Assembly (NCBI GenBank): GCA_964017155.1
Contig: OZ024861.1
Location: 19,771,713-19,835,712 of the forward strand
Length of the DNA: 64,000 nt
Reading direction: 5' to 3'
Source: Oasisia sp. SBJ-2009
Lineage: Eukaryota > Annelida > Polychaeta > Sabellida > Siboglinidae
Shown piece after piece: positions 1 to 12,150 of this stretch (the stretch's first letter is position 1; every line of letters begins with the position of its first letter). The position numbers and the translations under genes were made by a program. The notes beneath the pieces were generated by a model. The model was not told the DNA's origin. It made no database searches and saw only the letters and a program-made list of their open reading frames with translations.

Positions 1-1
1 C

Positions 2-1417
2 GCTGTTCTCATTCAACACGGGAAGCCCATCGCGTTTGCCAGCAAGTCACTTAGTGATTGCGAACAGCGATACGCCAACATTGAACGTGAGATGCTCGCA
101 GTCGTCTTCGGCTGCGAGAGGTTCCACATGTATGTCTACGGAAAATCGTTCGTTCTCGAGTCGGACCACAAACCTCTCGAGATGATCAACTTGAAGAACC
201 TTGCAGCAGCACCGCAGAGATTACAGAGAATATTCCTGCGAGTACAACCGTATGACTTTGTGTTACGCTACAAGCCAGGAAAGCAAATGATGCTGGCCGA
301 CGCCATGTCAAGACAACCGAGTAGCGAGTCGACGCAGATCGACCTTGACATACAAGTGCCATTCGTACAGTTTTCAACGCAGAAACTACAGTCGATCAGA
401 GAGGCGACACAGGCCGACGATGAACTGTGTTCGCTGAGAGCCGTCATCGTGGATGGATGGCCAGATAGTCAACGCCACCTAGCTGCACCGTTGCGACCCT
501 ACTGGTCATGCCGAGACGAGTTGGCAGTTGAGGACGGTCTTATCTTGAAGGGCGACCGTCTGGTGATTCCCCTAAGTCTACAGGCGGAAGTGTTGAGCAA
601 ACTGCACGAGGCTCACCAGGGCATAGAGAAGACCCGGCTGCGAGCGAGGTCCTGTGTCTACTGGAAGTCGATCAACAAGGACATCGACGACATCGTAAGG
701 AAGTGCGACGCGTGTCAACGGTTACAGAAACGTCAGGCACACGAACCGCTGATGCAGCATGAGTTACCGACACGTCCGTGGCAGATCGTCGGCACAGACC
801 TGTTTGCCATACGAGAGGACACGTATCTTCTCATCTGTGACTACTACTCGAAATTCCCTTTTGTCTACCGCATCGAGGGGAAGGTGACGAGTGACCGCAT
901 CATATCGAAGATGAGTGAGGTGTTTGCGGAGAATGGATCGCCAAGCAAGGTTGTGAGCGACAACGGTGGACACTATAGCAGTCAGGCTTTTCGAAACTTC
1001 GCCGCCGAGTGGTGCTTCGACCACGTAACGTCCAGCCCACACTTCCCACAATCGAATGGATTCATCGAACGTCAAGTTCAGACGGTGAAGTATACCCTGA
1101 AGAAGGCAGCGATGTCGAGATCCAACCCGCAGAAAGCACTGCTCGCGTTGAGATCCACACCAATCGACAGCCACTTACCGTCACCGGCAGAGATGCTAAA
1201 TGCCCGCAAGTACAAGTCGAACCTCCCCGTGATCATCAGAAATGAACACTGGTCGAAAGACGAAATCAGACGTCGTCTCGCCGAGAAGCAAGAAATCCAA
1301 CGTCTCAACCATGATAAGCGAGCTATGCAACCACTTGCACCGCTAATACCCGGACAGGACGTTCGTGTGAGAGACACTCAGACAGACACCTGGCAGCCTG
1401 CCAAGGTGATATCAACT
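2..1417 (+). CDS. Ty3/gypsy pol fragment: RNase H and integrase
   Basis: This reading frame is open from base 2, so the ATG at 92 is an internal methionine, not a start. The first part is the C-terminal half of a gypsy RNase H (TDH-like motif SDHKPLE near 160, ending at an ADAMSRQ linker near 300). An integrase follows: an HHCC zinc-binding region (HEAH near 605, CDAC near 705), then the DDE core with D near 795 (VGTDLF), D near 960 (VSDNGG) and E near 1065 (FIERQ). Its job in the element is degradation of the RNA strand and integration of the cDNA. The frame is intact up to the nested element at 1418. Composition is CpG-rich compared with the surrounding AT-rich DNA. The family assignment is firm; the lineage is not resolved. 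Confidence 0.9.
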
Positions 1418-2112
1418 TGTAAGGAATTATGGTTGCATAAATTCCTTGTAATTACTTTTCATGAAATACTATAATTATTATACATGAAGTCATATTAATG
1501 CTATAGGCAAGCTAGAAGCTTAGCTTGGTTAAACCAGTTATATCCAGTTGTCTGAGTTCTCTAAGGATAGACCAGGCATAGGAGATTCCAGCTTATTATT
1601 ATCTCTGAGACTCGACTAGAGCGTTGTCCGAAGCTTAGCCAGCGTTGGCCAGAGAGCCTAACTATATAAGGAAATGAATGTCTAGTTAGTGACTGCCACT
1701 TGGCAGAGAGTATTTAAACCCAGGCAATTAGACGAGAGAGAAGAGAGAGGAGAGCACGCACGCACCATGTAACTTCACGTCTGGCGCCCACGGAGCCAGG
1801 CCAGTTAGACAATTGTATTAACTTCTGTATTATGCTGTCTGTATTAAAGTTCTTGAAACGAACACTTGGAAAAGTCTTCTGCGAATGATTGAGTAATTAA
1901 GAGTCTCTCTCCGTGAGTATCTGGTTTCTAATAGACAGTGACACTATGGCTGAACTGTATAGGTCATGGCTAACTGTCTAGGGGGTCAGTACGGAGGGGG
2001 AATATTGCGTTACGTGCCCAAGATAAGAACGCTGAGTCTACGACTATAATATATATAAGAAGATTGAGGCAGATGCGAAGAAGGGAAATTAGTAGACCGG
2101 CCAATTCTTACA
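1418..2112 (+). repeat. 5' LTR of the nested element
   Basis: 695 bp with termini TGTAAGGAAT and CCAATTCTTACA. It contains a TATTTAAA-like box near 1710 and a GTATTAAAG stretch near 1841 that could act as a polyadenylation signal. Near-identical to 4805-5499. Confidence 0.93.
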
Positions 2113-4804
2113 GTGGCTTCGCGAGCCAGTTGAACTTGATGTAATACAGACGGTATGTACACTTATACAGTGGAGACGCACGCCGTCTGAACTATGTCTA
2201 CGACAGACATAGGCGAGTACAGTGACGAACGGCCAGCGCAGAACGACTGAGCGACAACCCGAGCTACTACGGAGGTGAGCAGATGAATTATCATATCGAT
2301 GATTGGCGAGCCAACAACGCGCCCAAAGTGACCGCTGACAATCTCCTCGGGAGATGCGACACCGACGACGATGCATATCCAACCGCCATGGCTGCGTGGA
2401 CGGCTCCACGCAACAAATACACTGCCGCATACGACTGTATCCGTGAGTACCCACCATCCTGCTTCCCGCCTTCTACAACCGCGGATAAGCGTTGGCATGA
2501 TGCTGGACAGCCAACAGAATTCGTAGTGACCGAACGCTTTTGAATAAACATTTGAGTGACGCTAACTGTGCACTTAGTTCATGCGTGATTGCGACAATTC
2601 TTATATGCTTGTTACCCTGTGCTCATGCACTCACCATGGCGAAGGTGGGCTTGCATAGAGGCAGAGTATTTTTAAACATGGCCGGCACGAGTGGACTGGG
2701 CACTGGACAGTAGTCGGCACTCCGCCCAGCGAGTTATGAAAATAGACAACGGAACGATATGCTACCGCTGACTACAAGAAACGTTCGCTCTGCTGCGACT
2801 CGGCCCAATGCAGTCGCTCTATACAGAAATAAATGTTCGGGATGCTGCCGCGTCCATAAGGGAATGACCGCTTCGACTGACCAGTACGTCAGCCTGTTGA
2901 GGCCAAGCCAGGGAATCTTCCTGTTTCCTGCATGGAGGACGACACAAACTAAAGATAGCGACAACTGCCACTTCACAAGACACACACGTTGAACATTATC
3001 AAAGTTTTTCATGAGCAATGACACTGACTTCGGACATTTATGTTTATAAATGGGACTTTTATTGACTTCTAGGAACATGAAACATCTGGTAAGATGCATT
3101 GTTATTTAATCCAATATCATACTAATAATAATTAACAAACACGGTTATCGGTTTGACGTTTCATTGGATGCAGTCATCATATTGTGTTTTATGTCAGTCC
3201 CTGATTTTACTTCCTTACTTCATTGTAATATGTTGGTGATGTATTTTGTGTTGCGGGGTAAATTCATCGTGATATATACATATATCTGAACACGACCGTT
3301 TACCTTAGGACGTACGATATTTCTTATATCGCCGGAGCTCCACAGTACTCAACTCTATATTATGATCAGTGGCAAATGGATGTTATATGGCGCTCAGGTT
3401 AATACGAGGTCAAGAGTTTAATTTTTTGACATGACTATGTTGTATAGTTTCAGATGTTAACGTACTCCATTGCGCAAGCTGCCTTATTCGGCATGATTAG
3501 CCAGCTCTGGATTTTTTTTATCTGAAACATAGTGGAGTTCATGTCTTCCATAGGTTATGTAGGCATTCTAATGTTCGAATTGCCGTTGGTGTTTAAATAA
3601 ACGAGGTTCTTACGTAAGAAGGTCCGCTAAGCCATACTAGCGTTGAGTAGTGCGGTGTGTATCATAATGGCTGTCTTTGGGATCCACAAAAGGAACGGGT
3701 TATGGTATATGAGCTATCCATCTTAGGAATGGTAGTTACTGGACTAGCCAGTCCGCTTAGGTTTCCCGGATAAACGTTAAGTGGCTGCGCAGCACTGTTT
3801 ATCGCGGAGGTTGATCCCCAATTGATGAATTTGTGAAATTTGCCCGGATAAACATTAGTGATTGCAACACTATTTATCGCGGAGGTTATGATAGGATCCT
3901 AATTTTGGCATTTTTTTTTGTCGGATAAACTCTTAAATCACTGTTTATCGCGAAAGGTAAATTGAGCTCATTTGATTTATGCAATAGGTTTAGCAGCAAT
4001 AACACTGAGTTGAAGAGGTATGGTCCACATCATGATTAGAAGAGATAGGTTGATTTATAGATGATTGCCGAGACAAGGCTGATTTATAGATTGAGTTGAC
4101 GAGGTATATATGGTACAAATCCACTACGCTTCACGTACAAGTAGCTGGTCCATATGGTAACCCAGGTACTTAGCATTGAGGCTATATTGTTGACGGGTTC
4201 TTTATTTCCTGTAATGAACAGGTAACATACTTATGGTTACGTCAGAAAATGCTGCAAAAGAATAGCATTGTCTGACTATGATGCTTTGTCACGCATGTTG
4301 CTATGTTTCTCTACGACATAGGCAGAGGAACAGTGTGTGATTTGTATACTTCACAGCAGATGTGGTCGCATAAGATAGTATGATACTATGTTGTGTTTTC
4401 TTGAGTGTGAAACTGCTTTTTAGGCAGTTATATATGATATGTTGTATTGCGGTATTTTCTTACCGATGGTTTACATTTTATATATGAGTACTGTTAGCTG
4501 TTATCATGGACGTATCCATGTTGCATGACGGCTTTTTAATGCTCACAGTTTACAATGCCCACCCGACTTTCTACGGTTTGATCGCCCATAGACGAGTGGT
4601 GCAGTTATTGTTCCTGTAGAGGGTTATGAACTTGTCAACCTAGTTAGCTACAGTGCACCATATGGCGTGGTTTGGTTTCACACGTTGAATTTAAAATAGA
4701 GGAATTTTGATTACTTTGGTATACCGACAGTTCATGTCAAGTAATTACTTCTTTTGGTTTTTACATGATTTACCGTAGATAAATCACTAGTTGGGTGATG
4801 GAGG
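2113..4804. other. Interior of the nested LTR element, no recognised protein
   Basis: About 2.7 kb between the LTRs. The first 450 bp are GC-richer and carry an 86-codon + frame (2283-2543) that matches nothing I recognise; it may be a gag remnant or chance. The rest is AT-rich and non-coding in all frames. The only clear structure is the triplicated stem-loop unit at 3764-3957. Confidence 0.7.
3764..3957 (+). repeat. Three iterated GGATAAAC...GTTTATCGCG hairpin units
   Basis: Three units at about 3766-3810, 3843-3885 and 3921-3957, spaced 77-78 bp apart. Each starts with CGGATAAAC and ends with GTTTATCGCG or ATTTATCGCG followed by a purine run. The GATAAAC and GTTTATC arms are complementary, so each can form a short stem around a variable loop of roughly 12-24 nt. 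Confidence 0.75.
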
Positions 4805-5499
4805 TGTAAGGAATTATGGTTGCATAAATTCCTTGTAATTACTTTTCATGAAATACTATAATTATTATACATGAAGTCATATTAATGCTATAGGCAAGCT
4901 AGAAGCTTAGCTTGGTTAAACCAGTTATATCCAGTTGTCTGAGTTCTCTAAGGATAGACCAGGCATAGGAGATTCCAGCTTATTATTATCTCTGAGACTC
5001 GACTAGAGCGTTGTCCGAAGCTTAGCCAGCGTTGGCCAGAGAGCCTAACTATATAAGGAAATGAATGTCTAGTTAGTGACTGCCACTTGGCAGAGAGTAT
5101 TTAAACCCAGGCAGTTAGACGAGAGAGAAGAGAGAGGAGAGCACGCACGCACCATGTAACTTCACGTCTGGCGCCCACGGAGCCAGGCCAGTTAGACAAT
5201 TGTATTAACTTCTGTATTATGCTGTTTGTATTAAAGTTCTTGAAACGAACACTTGGAAAAGTCTTCTGCGAATGATTGAGTAATTAAGAGTCTCTCTCCG
5301 TGAGTATCTGGTTTCTAATAGACAGTGACACTATGGCTGAACTGTATAGGTCATGGCTAACTGTCTAGGGGGTCAGTACGGAGGGGGAATATTGCGTTAC
5401 GTGCCCAAGATAAGAACGCTGAGTCTACGACTATAATATATATAAGAAGATTGAGGCAGATGCGAAGAAGGGAAATTAGTAGACCGGCCAATTCTTACA
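4805..5499 (+). repeat. 3' LTR of the nested element
   Basis: 695 bp, same length and termini as 1418-2112, with two substitutions seen. Followed directly by the AACT target duplication, after which the interrupted gypsy coding sequence resumes. Confidence 0.93.
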
Positions 5500-5503
5500 A
5501 ACT

Positions 5504-5769
5504 GATGTACAGCCGCGGTCGTACAACGTCTTGACTCCGACAGGCGTAACCGTCGTCACCTCCGTGAGACGACTGAACGACATACGTTCCAACAAGACAA
5601 TGTGGACGATACAGACGACTTGACGCGAAGAGACGACATGCAAGTCGTACCACCTCCGTGTAACTCCGTGTTACCCCAGAAGAAGTCAGTCCGTTTCCAG
5701 CTTCCACAATCGGAACAATACACTAGCTCCGGAAGACGAGTGAAACGCCCACAACGATTGGACCTGTAA
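5504..5769 (+). pseudogene. C-terminal tail of the interrupted gypsy pol
   Basis: Straight after the AACT duplication the reading resumes in the phase left at 1417, with the PRSYNVLTPTG motif typical of the gypsy integrase C-terminus. In that frame a TGA occurs at 5621. A different frame then carries RRHLRE and ends with RRVKRPQRLDL before TAA at 5767-5769, a usual ending of gypsy polyproteins. So there is a small frameshift near 5545 besides the large insertion. The copy is dead on both counts. Confidence 0.75.
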
Positions 5770-5886
5770 TTGTGTTCTAGTTTACACGAACATTATGGCT
5801 AATAGTTAGAATAATGATTTGATTTCTCTTACATACGGACATTAGTAAGTTAGTTATTTTGTCTTTATGTTTTGAAGAAAGAGGGA

Positions 5887-6084
5887 TGTGATGGTATGCC
5901 AATGTAAATGCATAGAACGACATATGCAGTCCAAGAGATCAGTCTTGGAAGATGACGAGACTTGAGGTCGATCAGTGTTATCCCTCTCTCCGCGTGTAAT
6001 CATAATAAAGTGATTTGTTCAGTACTTCTGGTGTCGAATCAGATACGTATGTATGCGAGATGAGTCGGACAATCCGACTACACA
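5887..6084 (+). repeat. Putative 3' LTR of the gypsy element
   Basis: Begins TGTGATGG just after a purine-rich tract (GAAGAAAGAGGGA) and ends CTACACA. About 198 bp, with an AATAAAG polyadenylation signal near 6004. The position right after the pol stop fits a 3' LTR. The partner LTR is outside the window. Confidence 0.65.
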
Positions 6085-6845
6085 GATGTCAGGCCAAGAC
6101 GACACGTTTCATGTAGAACTTCTCAATTCAACATTTTCGCAAAGAAATTTGTCCTCACTCAAATGGGAATATGTTACACAAAGTGCAGTCCTAAATCCGC
6201 CGCTTCTGCCGTAGGCGATAAGCATCAAGCAGGCGAGGGGTGAAAGTGCAACACAAATTTCATCATTTAAAATGTGCTTGATGGCTAGAGCCTATTAATA
6301 ATATCAATACATGGTTGATAGAGCCCGGCAGCGGCTTACATTTGTCCGGTAGTTATAAACCTTCCGATTGGCCTTTCTGCATATGCGCGACAAATTTAAA
6401 ATCGTCAATGTGCAGCGAAATAGCAAAGCATTTTTGGTATAAATGCCACGGGCTGTTCGATAACTCTCCTGTGATGACTACTGTGAAGAGTTGTCTAAAA
6501 TTGCGATCAATACATTAAAATATTACGTTTGTTTAAATAACTACCACGGATTGTGGCGCATTAACAGCAAAACATGCCTAAAAACTTGTTTGTTTCGTGT
6601 TAATTTGCGATAAGTAACTTTGCTGAACTTCATATCGCGAGTTTATTGTCTAGCTAGTCCTATGTAACGGCTTTTAAGAGAGAGGAGTGTTGAGTCAGGC
6701 TATATGCCTCGCAATTTTTCTCAACTGAAAAGTTGGGGGGACAATTCCTATGCTGTCCCCCCACCCTGAAAAGTGGGGGGACAAAAATACAATTAATTCA
6801 TAATTATCAACTCGCAATATCATGTAGACCACTTGGCCCATTTGT
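6085..6845. other. Non-coding stretch, no recognised gene
   Basis: No credible coding frame. The one notable structure is a G-run and C-run inverted repeat at about 6733-6782 (GGGGGGACA and TGTCCCCCC, then a second GGGGGGACA) that could fold back. Confidence 0.5.
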
Positions 6846-6958
6846 AGTCCTTTGGGCTAAATGTCCAACGGACTTATAGCATCACTCTGCGAGCGCTGTC
6901 TGCCTTCTGGCGTTAACTCTCATAAACTCTATAAACAGCATAAACCGTTGAAGATCTA
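6846..6958 (+). repeat. R1 dispersed repeat, partial copy
   Basis: Starts AGTCCTTTGGGCTAAATGTCC and continues through CGGACTTATAGCATCACTCT to the AACCGTTGAAGATCTA block. This order of motifs matches the better copies at 38571, 40341 and 58595. Confidence 0.7.
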
Positions 6959-6985
6959 CAGTCGTGGCCAAAAGTTTAGGACCAC
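6959..6985 (+). mobile_element. Tc1/mariner-type terminus, single end
   Basis: CAGTCGTGGCCAAAAGTTT is the known end sequence of many Tc1-like transposons. I found no partner end or transposase nearby, so only a terminus (or a MITE fragment) is claimed. Confidence 0.5.
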
Positions 6986-7389
6986 CCCTAAAATAACAAT
7001 CTGTTTTTGTTTTCCCGGAATAATTCCATCAGCCCTTGATAAGATTGCATTAAATTGCGTCGTCCTCAAATACAAGTAAAGGGGCTTCTTTCGAGCACAT
7101 CACGACAGTTGTAATAAACGATTCCGTTGACATATCGTTTTCTGATATTTCTGACTGCATATCAAAATGGGTAACGCAGCTTCGTTGGCTTTGATCACTT
7201 GCTAAATCAAAGCTAAGGATTACTAACGATTGTTTCAATCCACGCGAAGAATTGCATACCAATTGATTTGTATAGTAGGGTTAGGGTAGTTGGCAGATGC
7301 TGCTACGCTACTTGGAAGCGAAAATACGCTTTGTGGCATCATTAATTATTCTTTGCATATAGCTATTTCCCATATTACCCAAGTTTTCC

Positions 7390-8236
<847 letters not shown>

Positions 8237-8243
8237 GTGACCC

Positions 8244-8699
8244 TGTAACTTGTATGCGATGGCATTAAGCCCAGTCACTGACTGGGCTTAATGCCATTAT
8301 AATTACAGGCATTGCATGTTACGTTAACTGCTGCAACCCTTCCTGCTTAATTATCTGTTTTACCCTGGCCTCTAGCCTACTATCTAGCGCGCTACTATGG
8401 GCATAGATATAGATAACGATGCGCACGGGCGGTTGCGCAGCCGGTTGTCAGCTTTGCACGCGAGATTAACGCTATTCCGAGTAGCAATCGCCTTTTTGGT
8501 TAGGGTTAGTCGCCGTTTTGGTTAGAGTTGATTGCCGTTTGGAATTAGGCTGTAAACACTGTCGTGATACGTAATTGATTGTACTGCCGCCTCGCGAATA
8601 ATAAAGGGCTTACTCTCGATCACCATCAGCATGCACATTGATTTATCTTATCTCAACAATTTCAATTGACAATTGAAGAACACGAACTACAACAATACA
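8244..8699 (+). repeat. LTR-like block followed by a primer-binding-site motif
   Basis: The block starts TGTAACTT and ends CAACAATACA, giving TGTA...TACA termini about 456 bp apart. It contains AATAAAG near 8600, a polyadenylation signal in + orientation. Three bases after its end, TGGTGTCAGAAAG (8703-8715) matches the TGGTGTCAGAAG-type primer-binding site of many gypsy elements. This makes it look like a + strand 5' LTR, yet the next sequence is antisense pol (see 8716-10110). No second copy of the LTR is present to confirm it. Confidence 0.5.
8259..8297. repeat. Perfect 39-bp palindrome
   Basis: Two 19-bp arms (ATGGCATTAAGCCCAGTCA and its exact complement) separated by a single C. It lies near the left end of the LTR-like block. 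Confidence 0.9.
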
Positions 8700-8715
8700 T
8701 CATGGTGTCAGAAAG

Positions 8716-10110
8716 ATTGTGAATACCACACGCGGACGGAGGTGGGTGATTAATAATGACGCGAGCGCACGTGGAGGAAACAGACCTCTAAATGTAAGAG
8801 CACGAGACAGATATGCTCGAGATAGAGCATCAGCGACGTGCATCTCCTTGCCTCGTCTATAGGTGACTTCGGTGTCATATTGTAGCAATTGAAGGAGCAT
8901 GCCTTGGATTCGCTTCGGTGCTTTGTGCAAGGGCTTCTTGACAATTGTCTCAAATGACTTGTGGTCTGTGTATGCTGCTGTTTCTCGACCAAACGTGTAT
9001 TGATGGAAACGTTCGAGAGAGAAGACTATGGCTAGACACTCCTTTTCTATCTGAGCGTAGCCTACTTCTGTGTCAGAGAGCGCTCGATTGGCGTATGCGA
9101 GAGGCTTGCCTTCTTGCATCAGTGCTGCACCAAGACCAGTGCTCGAGGCATCACACTGGATGGTCAGTTTCTTTGCTGGATCATAGTACGCCAGCAAAGG
9201 TGCAGTTGTGACTAGTCTCTTGAGCTGACACATCGCGGTTTCTTGCTCTTCTCCCCATGCCCAGTTGCAGTCCTGGCGAGTCAGTCCTTGTATTGGCTCC
9301 ATGATAGTGGAGTGTCGCGGGAGAAATTTGGCAAGGTAAGTAATCATGCCTCGCAGACGGCGCACTACTTCTACGTCAGTGGGGTTGGGCATACGCAGAA
9401 AGGCTTCCACTTTCTTCAAGTCTGGTCGCAGTCCTTTGTCGGTGACAACATGGCCTAGGAAGTTCAGTTGTGAGGTGTGGAACATACTCTTTTCCTTTTT
9501 GAGTTGTAGGCCTTTTTTGCTGCATCTCGTCAGTAGATTTCTGAGGTTGCTGTCATGTTGTTCTTCCGATTCGCCGTATATCAGGATGTCATCTGCCACA
9601 CAGACGACTCCGTTGAGGCCTACAAGATTATCGTTCAGCTTTCGCTGAAATATCTCCGAGCTGACCTTCGTGCCAAATGGCAGACGTAGCCATCGGTACC
9701 TTCCATGCGGAGTAATGAAGGTCGTAAGGTAGCTGCTTGCCTCGTCTAGTTTGCAGTGCCAGTAACCATGTGATAGGTCTACTTTGCTGAACACCTTTGC
9801 GTGAGATAGCTCTGGGAGGACGTCTTCAATTGTTGGCAGGGGATATCTCTCTCTTCGTAGAGCTTCATTGAGCGGCCTCGGGTCGATGCATACACGCAGT
9901 TGGCCATTTTTCTTAGTTTGTGTGGAGATTTGGGAGCACCACTCAGTCGGCTCAGTGACAGGCGTGATAACTTTACTCTTCACGAGATCATCCAGTTCTT
10001 CCTTCAGTTTAGATTGCAGCGCTATTGGCACACGTCATGGGGGACACTGCACCGGCCTCGCTCTGTCTTCAGTCTTCAGGCTGACAGTGCCTGGCAAACA
10101 TCCAATTGAT
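8716..10110 (-). pseudogene. Ty3/gypsy reverse transcriptase and RNase H, rearranged
   Basis: Read right to left: the pre-RT linker (about 10105-10038), reverse transcriptase (10031 to about 9300) and RNase H (about 9190-8810). The RT shows the LPFG motif and the catalytic VADDILIYG box. RNase H shows CDASSTGLGAAL and TDHKSFE, and ends at the ADALSRA linker. An in-frame TGA at 10035-10037 sits where gypsy proteins have Arg, as expected of a CGA-to-TGA change. The similarity stops near 8810; integrase is missing and about 100 bp later the sequence meets the LTR-like block in opposite orientation. Gag and protease are also absent. The right end is fused to a LINE at about 10110. Confidence 0.85.
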
Positions 10111-12150
10111 GTCATAATTCTCTCCAAGAAGATGTTGAAGAGGGTGGGGGAGAGCACATAGCCTTGTGTTACTCCGACGGTGGTTGTGAACCAGTCCCCT
10201 GTGCTGTTGTTAAGGTAGACTGCGCTGGTGGCCTTTTCATAGAGGTTCTGTATCATTCTGATCAGGTTGGCGTTGATGTTGAAATGCTTCATGGTGTCCC
10301 ATAGTGCTGCATGCCATACCCTGTCGAATGCCTTCTTGAAGTCAATGAAGACGTGATAGAGGTCTTGCTGGTGTTGGAGGTACTTCTCGCACAGTACCCT
10401 AAGGTTGAAGATCTGCTCTGTTGTGCTGCGTCCTGGTCTGAAGCCAGCTTGTTCCTCGGCAATGATATTTTCCGCTTGCGGCTTCAGTCGGTTCAGCAAG
10501 ATTTTCAGCATAACTTTGCTCTGGTGGCTGAAGAGGCTGATGGTACGATAATTCTGGCATAGCTGTAGATTGCCTTTCTTGGGGGAGGGTGATGATGAGA
10601 GATTGGGTCCACGGCGTGGGCCACTCCCCTGTCTGCCAGATATTGTTGCAGATAGTCAGTAGAGCGCTTATCATGGCTTCTCCCCCTGCCTGCACCAGCT
10701 CTGCTGGGACGTTGTCCGCTCCTGCTGACTTCCCCTTCTTGAGCGATTTCACCGCTGCTTCCACTTCTTCGCGAAGGATGGGGTAGTTGTCGTTGTCGGT
10801 TGCTGGAAGGACGTTTAGTACTTCTGGGTCTCCTGTGGCTCTGTAGTTGTGCAGCTCGGAGCAATACTCGGACCACCTCTTTAGGATGTCCTGTTCTTCA
10901 GTCAGACATTTTCCATCCTTGTCCTGTATGGTGGTGGTTCGCCCTTGCTTTGTGCTGGTCAGGTCTTTCATCAGCTGGTAAGTTTTCTTGCTGTTATTTT
11001 TCTTCATGTTATTTTCGATGTCCTGGCACTGCTCTTCAATCCAGTCCATCTTTGCTTTTTTCATGCCTTTCTTAATTTCTTGGTTGACTGCCCTGTACTG
11101 CCTTATTCCTTCTGCATCTTTCTTCTTCTTCTTCAACTCCCTTCGTTTGTCGCACAGATCAAGTACGTCAGCTGTGACCCAGGGCTTCTTGACTGGGCGA
11201 TGTGTGCCAAGGATCTCACTATCGGTGTTGGTCACTGCTGTGTTGAAGGTATTGATGATCAATGTTTCCATGTCTGTACCATCAGCGTCCAGAATTGTGA
11301 GCGCTTCAAATTTTCCTCCTATCATTGCGTGGAAGGCTTCTGCTACTTCGTGGTCCTTCAGCTTCTCAAGGTCAAATTTGATCCTGGTGTGGCTGAGTTT
11401 CTTGACCCTCTTCAGGTGTAGTTTGAAGGTCATCATGACTAGCTCATGGTCGCTTCCAATGTCAGCTCCAGGAAAGCTCCGTGTCTTGGCAATGTTCACA
11501 CTGGACCGGAAGCGCTTCCTTACCATGATGTAGTCTATCTGGTTGTGGTACTTTCCATTTGGGCTGTGCCACGTGGCTCTTCTGGATGCTTTGTGTGGGC
11601 CAAAGGTGTTCGCCAGCATAAGGTCGTTGTAGCTGGCAAATTCAAGGAGCCTTATGCCTCTCTCATTTGATCTGGTGTTGCAGTATTTTCCACATGTGCC
11701 TCTCCAGTTCTCATAAGCATCTTCTCCTATCTTAGCGTTCCAGTCGCCTTGCACCACTAGGATGTCTTTTTTTGGAGTTTGGTCAAGGACTTCCTGCAGT
11801 TGTTCGTAGAAGTCTTCTACATCGTTATCGTCATAGTCTGATGTTGGGGCATACGCCTGTATGATGGTGATGTTGAATGGCGTTGCCCTCAGGCGGATGG
11901 TGATAAGTCGGCTGGAGATTGGCCGACAACCCATGACGCAGTTCACAGTGTTTTTGTGAATGAGGAACCCGACTCCTTGTTGGTGTTTGTCGTCTCTACC
12001 ACTGTAGTATAGTTTGTGTCCTTCCTGGGTGGATGTCTCTCCGATGTTTTTCCACCGCATTTCACAGAGTCCTATGATGTTCCAGCGGTATCTGGTCATC
12101 TCATGAGTGAGTTCTTCTAACTTGCCTGCTTCTGCCTTTACACATTGGCA
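10110..12150 (-). pseudogene. RTE-type non-LTR retrotransposon: endonuclease and partial RT
   Basis: Antisense, read from about 12150 downward. The N-terminal part is an apurinic-like endonuclease (GLCEMRW; VVQGDWNAKIG; GSDHELVMM). It resembles the endonuclease found in RTE/BovB elements and in 'craniofacial development protein 2-like' entries, which derive from BovB. An RT N-terminal region follows (EEVEAAVKSLKKGKSAGADN). A frameshift near 10530 moves the RT into another frame, continuing EEQAGFRPGRSTTEQI, FKKAFDRVWHAALWD and GVTQG up to about 10110. There it stops before the ADD catalytic box, joined to gypsy sequence. The 5' limit and tail are not seen. It is not functional. Confidence 0.85.

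Larger units (their letters stand above)
1418..5499 (+). mobile_element. Non-autonomous LTR retrotransposon (LARD-like), nested
   Basis: Two 695-bp direct repeats (1418-2112 and 4805-5499) bound a 2.7-kb interior. The LTR ends are TGTAAG...CTTACA. The 4-bp sequence AACT flanks the element at 1414-1417 and 5500-5503, a target site duplication. Comparing the LTRs by eye I find only two substitutions (near 1726/5114 and 1838/5226), so the insertion is young. The interior has no gag, protease, reverse transcriptase or integrase; its longest frames are short and unrecognised. It must therefore depend on another element's proteins. Orientation follows the purine-rich stretch just before 4805. A TGG trinucleotide near 2114 could begin a primer-binding site, but no tRNA match was verified. 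Confidence 0.9.
1..6084 (+). mobile_element. Ty3/gypsy LTR retrotransposon, 3' portion, interrupted
   Basis: The window opens inside the pol gene of a Ty3/gypsy element. RNase H and integrase are read at 2-1417. A nested LTR element occupies 1418-5499. The gypsy C-terminal coding tail resumes at 5504-5769, followed by a purine-rich tract (about 5872-5886) and a putative 198-bp 3' LTR at 5887-6084. The 5' LTR, gag, protease and reverse transcriptase lie outside the window, so the LTR cannot be confirmed by comparing two copies. Confidence 0.85.

Noticed and set aside
2283..2543. 86-codon frame as gag of the nested LTR element
   Set aside because: No zinc knuckle or capsid-like motif and no similarity I recognise; kept only as a remark in the interior entry.
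10945..11533. + strand frames of 158-181 codons
   Set aside because: Shadows of the antisense LINE endonuclease and RT.
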